64,000 nt of DNA, taken from an uncultured Christensenella sp. (GTDB lineage: Bacteria; Bacillota; Clostridia; Christensenellales; Pumilibacteraceae). The stretch lies in contig CAJTPT010000002.1 in assembly GCA_910578545.1 (NCBI GenBank), positions 248,001-312,000 of the forward strand, given 5' to 3'. Positions 43,259-51,379 of the stretch are shown in pieces; positions within the stretch are counted from its first letter, which is position 1, and every line of letters starts with the position of its first letter. The translations under genes and the position numbers were made by a program. A model generated the notes under the pieces. That model was given only the letters and a program-made list of their open reading frames with translations, had not been told where the DNA came from and made no database searches.

Positions 43259-44437
43259 TTACTCGCTCGCTTTAAAGTTATAGACCGGCTTGATTATCTT
43301 TTCGATATCCACTGTATCCGCGACAAGCGAGATTATCTCTTCCGACGGTTTATATGCAAACGGCGCTTCGTCCACCGTATCTTGGCAAACGGTAGTCGAA
43401 TATATGCCCTGCATCGTGTTTTTAAAATCGTCGACTCTGATATTCGCACGAGCCTTGGCGCGCGACATTATTCGGCCCGCACCGTGCGGTGCGGAATAGT
43501 TCCATTCGGGATTTCCCTTGCCGATACCTATAATACACCCATCGCGCATGTTTAGCGGAATCAAAACACGCTCACCCGCCTTTGCCGAAATCGCGCCCTT
43601 GCGGATATACCTATCCGCACCGATATAGTTGTGCCTTGTCGTAAAGGAATACAATCCGTCGACGCCGGCGCCCATAAGCGCCGAAAGTATCTTATCGCCT
43701 ATCATTTTACGGTTCGAATCTGCAAACTCTGTACAAACGTCCATATCGTGCAAATAGTCGCTTAAAGCCTCGCCATGTACGTAACACAAATCGCGCGGAA
43801 GCTTAGGGGCGCGCACAGCCGCATTTATCGCTGCAGAAAGCTCTTTTTCACGGCCCTGCGCTTTGTATTCACGAATCAACTCCGACACAGTTCCATGGTT
43901 AGCTTCCTTGATAGCTCGCTCTTGATAATATTCGGCCACCTGCTTTCCGAAATTACGCGAACCGCTGTGAATAATCAAATACTTTTCACCGTCCTCATCG
44001 ATGTCAACTTCGATAAAATGATTGCCTCCGCCGAGCGTGCCGAGCGAGCGCTCCAGCCAATCATGCTTGACCAAATGCTGTTTGCAAAGCAATGACTGTA
44101 GTAGTTCGCGCGCATAACCGTTAAACTCGCCGACATTACGACCGGACGGAATGTTGGTTTTGATAATATTGTCAAGCTCGGCGAAATCGATATCGACCTT
44201 ACCGAGGCTAATGCACAGCATACCGCAACCGATATCCACACCGACAAGGTTGGGAATAATCTTATCGTTTATCGGCGCAGTAAACCCGATAACGCACCCT
44301 GCGCCCGTATGCACGTCGGGCATTATTCTTATGGGCTGACCGTCGAACACACCTGTCGTCACAAGCACATGCAGTTGCTCGAGTGCAGACTGCTCTATAT
44401 TATCCGTAAAAATCTTTACGTTATCAAATTCTATCAT
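43259..44437 (-). CDS. rtcB: RNA-splicing ligase RtcB
   Basis: 392 residues. It joins RNA ends bearing 2',3'-cyclic phosphate and 5'-OH using GTP and Mn. Metal-binding GVDIGCGM (Cys), GGGNHFIE, and nucleotidylated His in APHGAGR are all present. I chose ATG 44437 (MIEFDN); readings from 44452 and 44509 are longer but start in or before the -10 box. No ribosome binding site. Neighbours: the macro-domain gene downstream, tRNA genes upstream. Confidence 0.92.
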   Translation of the reverse strand: MIEFDNVKIFTDNIEQSALEQLHVLVTTGVFDGQPIRIMPDVHTGAGCVIGFTAPINDKIIPNLVGVDIGCGMLCISLGKVDIDFAELDNIIKTNIPSGRNVGEFNGYARELLQSLLCKQHLVKHDWLERSLGTLGGGNHFIEVDIDEDGEKYLIIHSGSRNFGKQVAEYYQERAIKEANHGTVSELIREYKAQGREKELSAAINAAVRAPKLPRDLCYVHGEALSDYLHDMDVCTEFADSNRKMIGDKILSALMGAGVDGLYSFTTRHNYIGADRYIRKGAISAKAGERVLIPLNMRDGCIIGIGKGNPEWNYSAPHGAGRIMSRAKARANIRVDDFKNTMQGIYSTTVCQDTVDEAPFAYKPSEEIISLVADTVDIEKIIKPVYNFKASE

Positions 44438-44450
44438 TGTTGTAGATCCC

Positions 44451-44479
44451 ATTATAACAAACAGTTTTCGGCAAAAAAG
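44451..44479 (-). promoter_or_regulatory. Possible promoter of rtcB
   Basis: TATAAT at 44451-44456 with only a CTTTTT -35 region, overlapping the T run of the tRNA terminator. The transcript would start about 7 bases before the chosen ATG. Confidence 0.35.
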
Positions 44480-44521
44480 AAAACGTCGAAAAGACGTTTC
44501 ACTAATCAAATTCGACGTTTT
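44472..44521 (-). terminator. Terminator after the tRNA-Met-Asp-Phe-Thr cluster
   Basis: AAAACGTCGAA (44511-44521), 20-base loop and TTCGACGTTTT (44480-44490), then CTTTTTT. An 11-base-pair stem that begins at the tRNA-Thr 3' end. Confidence 0.8.
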
Positions 44522-44596
44522 GGAGCCGAAGATGGGACTTGAACCCGCAACCTACTGATTACAAGTCAGTTGCTCTACCGATTGAGCTACTTCGGC
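44521..44596 (-). tRNA. tRNA-Thr (anticodon TGT)
   Basis: 76 bases with encoded CCA. Acceptor GCCGAAG/CTTCGGC; anticodon loop CTTGTAA. Confidence 0.96.
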
Positions 44597-44613
44597 GCAC
44601 AGAGAGTAGATTG

Positions 44614-44689
44614 TGGTGCCTCGGGGCGGAATCGAACCACCGACACAGGGATTTTCAGTCCCTTGCTCTACCGACTGAGCTACCGAGGC
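44614..44689 (-). tRNA. tRNA-Phe (anticodon GAA)
   Basis: 76 bases with encoded CCA. Acceptor GCCTCGG/CCGAGGC; anticodon loop CTGAAAA. Confidence 0.96.
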
Positions 44690-44696
44690 AAAAGTT

Positions 44697-44773
44697 TGGC
44701 GACCCGGAAGGGACTTGAACCCTCGACCTCCAGCGTGACAGGCTGGCGTACTAACCATCTGTACTACCGGGCC
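44697..44773 (-). tRNA. tRNA-Asp (anticodon GTC)
   Basis: 77 bases with encoded CCA. Acceptor GGCCCGG pairs with CCGGGTC through one G-T; anticodon loop CTGTCAC. Confidence 0.96.
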
Positions 44774-44780
44774 ACAAAAT

Positions 44781-44857
44781 TGGTGGACCTTCAGGGACTT
44801 GAACCCCGGACAAACCGGTTATGAGCCGGTTGCTCTAACCAACTGAGCTAAAGGTCC
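44781..44857 (-). tRNA. tRNA-Met (anticodon CAT), elongator type
   Basis: 77 bases with encoded CCA. GGACCTT acceptor, anticodon loop CTCATAA and normal T arm fit elongator Met. A lysidine-modified Ile tRNA also has CAT, but the body is of the Met type. Confidence 0.9.
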
Positions 44858-44881
44858 AAAACCCATGTGCTAAGCTTTAAT

Positions 44882-44910
44882 AATATACAATATACAGAAT
44901 AATTTGTCAA
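44882..44910 (-). promoter_or_regulatory. Promoter of the tRNA-Met-Asp-Phe-Thr cluster
   Basis: TTGACA (44905-44910), 17-base spacer, TATATT (44882-44887) on the minus strand, 24 bases before tRNA-Met. Confidence 0.85.
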
Positions 44911-44971
44911 CAAAAAAAGCATGCTTTTTACAATGTTTTAAAAAATTTTTTATCCTACTCTATTAGGTAAG

Positions 44972-44996
44972 ATTAGATATGTATCATTAGATATGT
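44972..44996. repeat. Short direct repeat in an AT-rich spacer
   Basis: ATTAGATATGT occurs twice, 14 bases apart (44972-44982 and 44986-44996), in the spacer between two divergent tRNA promoters. No function visible; may be chance. Confidence 0.3.
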
Positions 44997-45082
44997 CTAT
45001 ACAAACTATTTACATATAGCTTTACTGACAAATTCTTTTTTAAAAGAAGTATTGCGAATTTTGTATTATTGCGTAAAAATCC

Positions 45083-45111
45083 TTGACATTTACTTTTTAC
45101 TGTGGTAATAT
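45083..45111 (+). promoter_or_regulatory. Promoter of tRNA-Lys
   Basis: TTGACA (45083-45088), 17-base spacer, TAATAT (45106-45111), 13 bases before the tRNA. Confidence 0.9.
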
Positions 45112-45124
45112 AACAATGCTTTGA

Positions 45125-45200
45125 GCATCCTTAGCTCAGTTGGTAGAGCAACTGACTCTTAATCAGTGGGTCCGGAGTTCGAGTCTCCGAGGGTGTACCA
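45125..45200 (+). tRNA. tRNA-Lys (anticodon CTT)
   Basis: 76 bases with encoded CCA. Anticodon loop CTCTTAA; acceptor GCATCCT pairs with AGGGTGT through G-T pairs. Confidence 0.93.
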
Positions 45201-45235
45201 AAAATCCCGTCGACTAATGTCGGTGGGATTTTTGC
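45201..45235 (+). terminator. Terminator after tRNA-Lys
   Basis: AAAAATCCC-G-TCGAC, short loop, GTCGG-T-GGGATTTTT: a 14-base stem with T run, starting at the tRNA 3' end. Confidence 0.85.
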
Positions 45236-45284
45236 TTATCTTCACTATATGATAATTCCAATCGCAACAATTATCCTTTTATGC

Positions 45285-45313
45285 TTTACATATAAGTAAT
45301 AATACTATAAACT
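45285..45313 (+). promoter_or_regulatory. Promoter of the DNA glycosylase gene, touching the start codon
   Basis: TTTACA (45285-45290), 17-base spacer, TAAACT (45308-45313); the ATG is at 45320, 6 bases later, so the mRNA would be leaderless. Confidence 0.55.
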
Positions 45314-45319
45314 GTAAAT

Positions 45320-45835
45320 ATGAAACCTCAAGCCGCAATTCGCCATGCAAGGCACGACGACGTTCCGCCGATTATAGACGACAAGTGTACCGTGCTTATA
45401 TTAGGATCCATGCTCTCGCCCAAATCCGCCGAGCAAGGCTTTTACTACGCACATCCGCAAAACAGATTTTGGCGAGTGTTTGCCGCAGTATACGGGTGCG
45501 AATGCCCGAATGACAATAAACAAAAGGCAGAGCTTGCACTTTCGCACAAGACCGCATTATGGGACGTTCTTGCAAGCTGTGACATAGTAGGAGCATCCGA
45601 CAGCACAATCGGCAACGCCGTCTATAACGATATTGTCGGAATTCTTTGTACGCACCAAAGTATAACACGCATATATACGACAGGCGGCAAGGCGCATGAG
45701 CTACTTATGCGGTACAACAAAGCGCACAACAATCCGATTATCTCAAATGCCGTTAGACTACCGTCTACAAGCCCGTTAAATTGCGCTACAACGCTCGAAA
45801 ATCTCATAGACGCTTATTCGGTCATTAAAACATAA
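45320..45835 (+). CDS. DNA glycosylase of the uracil-DNA glycosylase superfamily (hypoxanthine/deoxyinosine type)
   Basis: 171 residues. The family motifs are GSMLSPKSAEQGFYYAHPQNRFWRVFAAV (quoted in part; near residue 28) and LPSTSPLN (near 148), as in hypoxanthine-DNA glycosylases of the UDG superfamily. They remove deaminated bases. No ribosome binding site; promoter and terminator of its own. One of only two plus-strand protein genes in the window. Confidence 0.85.
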   Translation: MKPQAAIRHARHDDVPPIIDDKCTVLILGSMLSPKSAEQGFYYAHPQNRFWRVFAAVYGCECPNDNKQKAELALSHKTALWDVLASCDIVGASDSTIGNAVYNDIVGILCTHQSITRIYTTGGKAHELLMRYNKAHNNPIISNAVRLPSTSPLNCATTLENLIDAYSVIKT

Positions 45836-45853
45836 TCCATTTTATCAACAAAC

Positions 45854-45894
45854 AAAAAGCACACTGTACGCAATAATCAACAGTGTGCTTTTTT
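45854..45894. terminator. Bidirectional terminator between two convergent genes
   Basis: AAAAAGCACACTGT and ACAGTGTGCTTTTTT around a 13-base loop; A and T runs on either side serve both strands. Confidence 0.88.
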
Positions 45895-45906
45895 ATCATT
45901 ATACGT

Positions 45907-47073
45907 TTAGTAGCTATTTCTTAGAATTTCTCTTATTTCGGATTTATCGAGGACTTTATATCCGCCGCCCATAATAAGCGTGCTTTCTACTATTCCGCTA
46001 AGCATATCCATTGTCGCGCCCAGATCAAATAAGCTCATAACGAGTCCGATTTTTTTCATCCATTTTTCCATGGCGTCAAGACCTTCGCTTGCGACTTGTT
46101 CTTTAGTCTTACCTTTCGCGTCGATATCCCAAACGTTTATCGCGTAGCGGTAAAACTTATCAAGCCCGTAAGGCATAATATAGCGGTAGTACGGCATACT
46201 GACGGAGGCAAGCGTCATTCCATGCGTTGCGTCCGTATGTGCGGCAACCGCCTGTCCGAGCATGTGCACCATCCAATCGGTTGTTTTCCCTTTTGCAATA
46301 AGAGTATTTAACGCCCACGTCGCAGTCCACATGATATTGCTTCGTGCCTCGTAATCGGTAGGATTATCGATCGCTACATTAGCGCTGTGAATGAGCGAGC
46401 GCAACAAGCCCTCCGCAATATAATCGCTCGTATTGTCGTCTGTGCCGGAAAAATACTGTTCCAGGATATGCGACATAACGTCGTAAATACCCGAAACCAT
46501 TTGGTACTTAGGCACCGTATAAGTAAACTCGGGATCCAAAATAGAAAACCTGGGAAATACGTTTTCGCCGAATACGTGTCCGATTTTGAGCTTTTGCGCA
46601 TGATTGGTTATAACGGATCCGCCATTCATCTCGCTGCCCGTACCAACCATGGTAAGCACACAGCCGACGGGTATTATCTTGCAATTGGGTTCTTCAAAAC
46701 GAATAAAATATTTATCCCACGGATCGTCCTTGCAGTTAACCGAAACGGAAACGGCTTTTGCATAGTCGCAAACGGATCCACCGCCGACAGCAAGGATTAA
46801 ATCGGCATTAGCCTTTTTAGCGCGCTCTACGCCCTCTTTTAGCTTATCCACAGTCGGGTTAGGCATAACGCCGCTATCCTCGTAGATTTCTTTTCCGCTT
46901 TCTTTGAGGATTTTAACGACTTTATCGTAAATACCGTTCTTTTTTATAGAGCCGCCACCGTAAACGAGCAAAACGTTTTTGCCATATTTGGGTAGCTCCT
47001 CGGCAAGCCCGTTTAAGGCGTCCTTACCGAAATACAGCTTTGTTGGATTGCAAAACGTAAAATTACCTAACAT
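45907..47073 (-). CDS. Iron-containing alcohol dehydrogenase (butanol dehydrogenase-like)
   Basis: 388 residues. NAD(P) site GGGSVCDYAKAVSV (near residue 97) and metal ligands in GIYDVMSHILEQYF and later HMLGQAVAAHTDATHG. Similar to BdhA/YqhD, which reduce aldehydes such as butanal. Lies 29 bases after fprA; both are genes of anaerobic metabolism. Confidence 0.93.
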   Translation of the reverse strand: MLGNFTFCNPTKLYFGKDALNGLAEELPKYGKNVLLVYGGGSIKKNGIYDKVVKILKESGKEIYEDSGVMPNPTVDKLKEGVERAKKANADLILAVGGGSVCDYAKAVSVSVNCKDDPWDKYFIRFEEPNCKIIPVGCVLTMVGTGSEMNGGSVITNHAQKLKIGHVFGENVFPRFSILDPEFTYTVPKYQMVSGIYDVMSHILEQYFSGTDDNTSDYIAEGLLRSLIHSANVAIDNPTDYEARSNIMWTATWALNTLIAKGKTTDWMVHMLGQAVAAHTDATHGMTLASVSMPYYRYIMPYGLDKFYRYAINVWDIDAKGKTKEQVASEGLDAMEKWMKKIGLVMSLFDLGATMDMLSGIVESTLIMGGGYKVLDKSEIREILRNSY

Positions 47074-47102
47074 AAACAGTACCTATTATTGTAAAATCAA
47101 AC

Positions 47103-48254
47103 TTATTTTGTAAGCTCGTTGCACAAACCGACTATGGACTGCTCGGCGTCAGCGGTGAGCGACGACGGAACCGTAACGGTATGCTCGATAAACTCGATAT
47201 TCTTCATGGTTTCAAACTGCGCGCGCATAAGCTTGGCAGACATAGGCGCCCAGCTTCCGTTTTCTATAAACGCAACTTTGCGGTTTTGGAACTGCTTGCT
47301 TTTAAGACGGTTGATAAACAACTCCGTCGCAGGGAAAAGTCCGCCGTCATACGTTACGGACGCCAAAACGAGCCTGTCGTATCTAAACGCCGACTCTACA
47401 GCTTCGGCAAGATCGTCGCGAGCAAGATCGAAAATCTCTACACGCTCGCCCTTCTTATTAAGAAGATAAGCAAGCTTTTTGGCAGCATCGGCGGTATTCC
47501 CATAAATTGACGAATAAGCCACGGTAACGCCCTTATCCTCGGGAATATACGAGCTCCAAACATTATACTTGCCGATATAATATCCGAGGTTTTCGGAAAG
47601 AACGGGGCCGTGTAACGGGCAGATTATCTCAACATCGAGCTGAGCAACCTTCTTTAACGCGCTCTGAACGGTAGCACCATACTTGCCGACGATATTGATA
47701 TAATATCTACGCGCCTCGCACGTCCAATCCTCTTCGGTATCAAGTGCCCCAAACTTGCCGAACGCATCCGCCGAGAACAGTATTTTTTCACTCTTTTCAT
47801 AAGTGAACATTACCTCGGGCCAATGAACCATAGGCGCAAACACAAACTTAAGCGTGTGCTTGCCGACAGCCAACTCGTCGCCGTCTTTAACTACATGCCT
47901 GTTCGGGAAAATGTTTCCGAAAAAGCGCTCCGCGATATTGAACGTCTTATCGTTACCGACAACAACGACGGAAGGATACTTTGCCAAGAAGGCTTTTATG
48001 CTCGCCGAATGGTCGGGCTCCATGTGCGAAATCACAAGATAATCGGGCACTCTTCCTGCCAAAGCAATCTCGACGTTATCGAGCCACTCCTCGGTTTTAC
48101 GCTTGTCAACGGTATCAAATATGACGATTTTTTCATCTATTATCGCATAGGAATTGTACGAAACTCCGTTTGGAACAACGTATTGCCCCTCGAATAAATC
48201 TATGTTTTTGTCGTTTACACCCAGGTATTTAACACTATCCGTAACAGTTATCAT
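47103..48254 (-). CDS. Flavodiiron protein (FprA-type, O2 or NO reductase)
   Basis: 383 residues. Beta-lactamase-like domain with the diiron HMEPDH motif (near residue 78), further ligands in SADAFGKFG and PLHGPV, then a flavodoxin domain starting at AYSSIYGNT (FMN loop, near 253). These enzymes protect anaerobes from oxygen or nitric oxide. No rubredoxin domain is fused. Confidence 0.95.
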   Translation of the reverse strand: MITVTDSVKYLGVNDKNIDLFEGQYVVPNGVSYNSYAIIDEKIVIFDTVDKRKTEEWLDNVEIALAGRVPDYLVISHMEPDHSASIKAFLAKYPSVVVVGNDKTFNIAERFFGNIFPNRHVVKDGDELAVGKHTLKFVFAPMVHWPEVMFTYEKSEKILFSADAFGKFGALDTEEDWTCEARRYYINIVGKYGATVQSALKKVAQLDVEIICPLHGPVLSENLGYYIGKYNVWSSYIPEDKGVTVAYSSIYGNTADAAKKLAYLLNKKGERVEIFDLARDDLAEAVESAFRYDRLVLASVTYDGGLFPATELFINRLKSKQFQNRKVAFIENGSWAPMSAKLMRAQFETMKNIEFIEHTVTVPSSLTADAEQSIVGLCNELTK

Positions 48255-48286
48255 TATTTCCTCCGAGAATGAATTTTTACTAAAAT

Positions 48287-48315
48287 AGTATACACGAAAG
48301 ATAAATTTTTTACAA
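48287..48315 (-). promoter_or_regulatory. Promoter of the flavodiiron protein gene
   Basis: TTGTAA (48310-48315), 17-base spacer, TATACT (48287-48292); GGAGG lies 7 bases before the ATG. Confidence 0.7.
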
Positions 48316-48353
48316 GCGTTTGCATTATATCACAACCATGCAAAAAACCGTAA

Positions 48354-48974
48354 TCAAAACAGCTCTGGCTTATTTGCAAGTCTATCGCTTTCCGTGATTT
48401 TACGCACGACGCGGCAGGGATTTCCGTACGCCACGCTGTTGGGCGGGATTTCGCCCGCCACGACAGAGCCTGCGCCTATTACGCTACCCGCACCGATTTT
48501 CGCGCCCGCAAGTATAGTCACGTTGCCCGCAATCCAACAGTTGTCGCCTATGGTTATCGGCGCACCGTATTCCCTATCCGTTATGCACCCCGCGGCATTT
48601 ACGTACTGATTTCTGTCATGGTAGTCCAGCGGATGTTTGGGCGTAAGAATGGATACGTTAGGTCCCACAAAAACATTATCGCCTATCGTAACGGGACACA
48701 CGTCAAGCACAGTAAAATTAAAGTTAGCGTAAAAGTTTTTTCCGAGTTGGGTAAATACACCGTAATCGAAAAAAATCGGGCCTTGAAGATAGATATTCTT
48801 TTCAGACACATTCGGAAAGAACGCAGACAAAATGCGATTTCGCTCTTCCGTCATATCCTCGGTTGTATCGTTATACTGCTTACAGAGAATATGCGCTTTA
48901 CGCCGAAGCTCAAAAAGCTCGGGATTACTCGGATCGTATATTTTACCGTTAAGCATTTTTTCTTTTTCTGTCAT
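48354..48974 (-). CDS. Sugar O-acetyltransferase (Maa/LacA-like, hexapeptide fold)
   Basis: 206 residues. The N-terminal helices MTEKEKMLNGKIYDPSNPEL are typical of maltose/galactoside acetyltransferases, followed by left-handed beta-helix repeats (IGDNVFVGPNVSI, IGDNCWIAGNVTILAGAKIGAGSVIGAGSVV). The catalytic His is in TPKHPLD. Acetyl-CoA donor; natural substrate unknown. The ATG at 48974 has GAGG upstream; the 262-residue reading is rejected. Confidence 0.9.
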   Translation of the reverse strand: MTEKEKMLNGKIYDPSNPELFELRRKAHILCKQYNDTTEDMTEERNRILSAFFPNVSEKNIYLQGPIFFDYGVFTQLGKNFYANFNFTVLDVCPVTIGDNVFVGPNVSILTPKHPLDYHDRNQYVNAAGCITDREYGAPITIGDNCWIAGNVTILAGAKIGAGSVIGAGSVVAGEIPPNSVAYGNPCRVVRKITESDRLANKPELF

Positions 48975-48981
48975 AACAACC

Positions 48982-49812
48982 TCAACCGTGCCCCTTAACA
49001 GATAACGCACTTTCCAAAATATCCACCGCCGAATCGATATAACCGCAATCTGACTCGTCCATTGTTCCGTTGTCCGCAGCGGAAACAAGACATGCGTCAA
49101 ACGGTATTTCGGCAAGAAGCGGCAAACCGAACTTTTGCGCAACTGCGCTCACGCGTTTACCGTCACCGTAAATATCGATTTTTTCACTACAGTTGGGGCA
49201 AACGATATAGCTCATATTCTCGACAAGACCCAATACGGGAATTTTCATCATGTTCGCCATATTTACAGCCTTTTCGACTATCATGGAAACTAGATCGGAC
49301 GGCGTTGTCACCACAATTATACCGTCAACCTTAATCGACTGAAAAACGGTAAGCGGAACATCGCCCGTTCCCGGCGGGCAATCAATAAACATGTAATCGA
49401 CGTCGCCCCAAATAACGTCAGTCCAAAACTGCTTTACCATTCCGGCAATCATGGGTCCGCGCCATACAATGGGATCGCCCTCATGCTCGAGAAGCAGGTT
49501 TGCCGAAATAACGCGTATACCTTTTTTTGTTTCGGCGGGGAACATACCCGTTCCGTCACTTTGAATTCCGCCGTGCAAACCGAACATTTTAGGCATCGAC
49601 GCGCCCGTTATGTCTGCGTCGAGTACCGCACAGGAATACCCTTTTTTATTCATGGCGGCGGCAAGCATTGCAGTAACCGAAGATTTACCCACTCCGCCCT
49701 TTCCGCTCATTACGGCAATTACACGGTTTATATGTGAAAACTCATGCGGATTATCCGTCTGCGGCACGTCGCATTTTTCGCCACAGCTGTTGCAATTATG
49801 ATTGCATGCCAT
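48982..49812 (-). CDS. Mrp/NBP35-family iron-sulfur carrier ATPase
   Basis: 276 residues. N-terminal Cys cluster (CNHNCNSCGEKC, partial), deviant Walker A GKGGVGKSS (near residue 38), DCPPGTGDVPLTV, and the Fe-S binding CPNC near residue 200. It carries Fe-S clusters to apoproteins. Its start lies inside the upstream O-antigen ligase-like gene's end (17-base overlap). Confidence 0.95.
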   Translation of the reverse strand: MACNHNCNSCGEKCDVPQTDNPHEFSHINRVIAVMSGKGGVGKSSVTAMLAAAMNKKGYSCAVLDADITGASMPKMFGLHGGIQSDGTGMFPAETKKGIRVISANLLLEHEGDPIVWRGPMIAGMVKQFWTDVIWGDVDYMFIDCPPGTGDVPLTVFQSIKVDGIIVVTTPSDLVSMIVEKAVNMANMMKIPVLGLVENMSYIVCPNCSEKIDIYGDGKRVSAVAQKFGLPLLAEIPFDACLVSAADNGTMDESDCGYIDSAVDILESALSVKGHG

Positions 49813-51304
49813 CGTTGTTTACCTCGTTTGTAAGATTATTTTGTTCGGAATTATCCTTTTTATCGCCGGATATATTATCTGCATTTTCATTTAAATGGAT
49901 TTGGACGGGTTTGACCGCACAGTTGGTTTTGATTGCACGCACGTCACATTCTATTAATGCGAGCATAACCCCATAGTACAAAAGATGAAGCGGTTCCGTC
50001 ATGTATATATCAAGCAACGAATTAATGAGCAATGTCAAAACCGACAAAGCCACAAAAATACGCTCAACCGTCAGCTTTGCCGAAAAGAACGATCTAACCG
50101 TTTTATATCTGTGGTAACAGTAAGCCGCAAGACCGAGAATACCCGCACAATATAGGTATGTAAGCGGTGTACAGTGGAACGAATGGTAAAAATGCAACGG
50201 CGCTTGAACCTGAGGTAAATACCACAAACCGATACCGAATATGGGATTGTTTTTCCAAAGTTCAAAGCCCTCTCCCCATAAGCCTGTGCGTCCGCTACCT
50301 GACCAAAAGTTGGATCCTACCAGCCCTTTAATTTGATTAATAATCGTATCCCTAAATATAATAGCGATAACCAAAACAATGGCGCACGCTATCCCAAATG
50401 AAATCCGGTATGCCAGTCTGCCGTTTTTCTTTTTAAAACACAACACAATTGCAACTATAGCAGTACCAACAACGGCAACGAGTAACGTCGCTCTCGAATA
50501 CGTCAAAAATATTGTTATAAGATCAAGCGCTACGGCAAATAAAAATGCGAAGCCATGCTTATACTTATACACCATATAAAACGTCATAGGTAACGCCATT
50601 AAAACTATTACGGCGGCGCTGTTTGATACCGTATGCCCAAACTCCAAAAGGTTTTTCGGATGATAGCTTAAGCTAAGTCCGTGGATAATATACTGCTGAA
50701 TTACCGCCTCGAAAATTACTACGGCGGCAATAATCAACGCCCACGCAAAATATTCAATAGTTTTACGTCCCTTATACTCGCCGCAATTAAACAAAAGACT
50801 GTACGGCAAAAATATACATGCGCCTATCGCAAGCGCCATTCCGACGCCTGTCCATGAACGCAAAGACGTCCAAATTCCACCGACGACAAGAGCTCCGGTA
50901 ATCAATGCCACAGAAACAGAAAGATACGCACGCTTAAAGATTTTGCGCCATTTCCCATAGTATATCAAATTAAACACCAACATTACCACCAATGTGGCAA
51001 ATAAAAGGCACAAAACTGTTATTTTGAGCGGTGAATTGAAATACCCTGTGTTAGGCTTTGTATCGACAGACAAAACAAACGAACACATCAAAAAAAACGG
51101 AACAAGGGTAAAAGAATTTTTGCAGAATACAAAAGACAACGACAGCAATACAGTAAGTAATGCCGCACCTATAACAGGTAAATTAAAAGCGTGGGATAAC
51201 GTAACTACAATTCCGTAAGCTAATATATACCAAACCGAATTGCAAAACCAATCGATTTTTTTCCCGATAGGGCTTTCTACAAGCTTTTGGAACTTCTCTT
51301 TCAT
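49796..51304 (-). CDS. O-antigen ligase / Wzy-polymerase-like membrane protein
   Basis: 502 residues, about 11 membrane segments. The conserved periplasmic-loop region is GSGRTGLWGEGFELWKNNPIFGIG with a preceding TYSRATLL, as in the Wzy_C family. In monoderm bacteria such proteins polymerise or attach cell-wall glycans. The tail (about 465-502) is hydrophilic. No ribosome binding site; the promoter ends 6 bases before the ATG. No other glycan genes are nearby. Confidence 0.8.
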   Translation of the reverse strand: MKEKFQKLVESPIGKKIDWFCNSVWYILAYGIVVTLSHAFNLPVIGAALLTVLLSLSFVFCKNSFTLVPFFLMCSFVLSVDTKPNTGYFNSPLKITVLCLLFATLVVMLVFNLIYYGKWRKIFKRAYLSVSVALITGALVVGGIWTSLRSWTGVGMALAIGACIFLPYSLLFNCGEYKGRKTIEYFAWALIIAAVVIFEAVIQQYIIHGLSLSYHPKNLLEFGHTVSNSAAVIVLMALPMTFYMVYKYKHGFAFLFAVALDLITIFLTYSRATLLVAVVGTAIVAIVLCFKKKNGRLAYRISFGIACAIVLVIAIIFRDTIINQIKGLVGSNFWSGSGRTGLWGEGFELWKNNPIFGIGLWYLPQVQAPLHFYHSFHCTPLTYLYCAGILGLAAYCYHRYKTVRSFFSAKLTVERIFVALSVLTLLINSLLDIYMTEPLHLLYYGVMLALIECDVRAIKTNCAVKPVQIHLNENADNISGDKKDNSEQNNLTNEVNNDGMQS

Positions 51305-51310
51305 ACGTTT

Positions 51311-51339
51311 AGTATATCATTAAAAACAAGCAAAAGCAA
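51311..51339 (-). promoter_or_regulatory. Promoter of the O-antigen ligase-like gene, touching the start codon
   Basis: TTGCTT (51334-51339), 17-base spacer, TATACT (51311-51316); ATG begins 6 bases later at 51304, so the mRNA would be leaderless. It overlaps the terminator of the esterase gene. Confidence 0.55.
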
Positions 51340-51346
51340 GCTTTTG
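51322..51346 (-). terminator. Weak terminator after the esterase gene
   Basis: CAAAAG, CTTG loop, CTTTTG, then CTTGTTTTT on the minus strand. Only a 6-base-pair stem. Confidence 0.45.
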
Positions 51347-51379
51347 TTACGTTACTTTTAAATAGGACGGAAAAATTCG

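Noticed and set aside
44914..44929. AAAAAGCATGCTTTTT palindrome as a terminator
   Set aside because: It has no loop, so it cannot form a normal hairpin; it is probably a chance palindrome in an AT-rich spacer.
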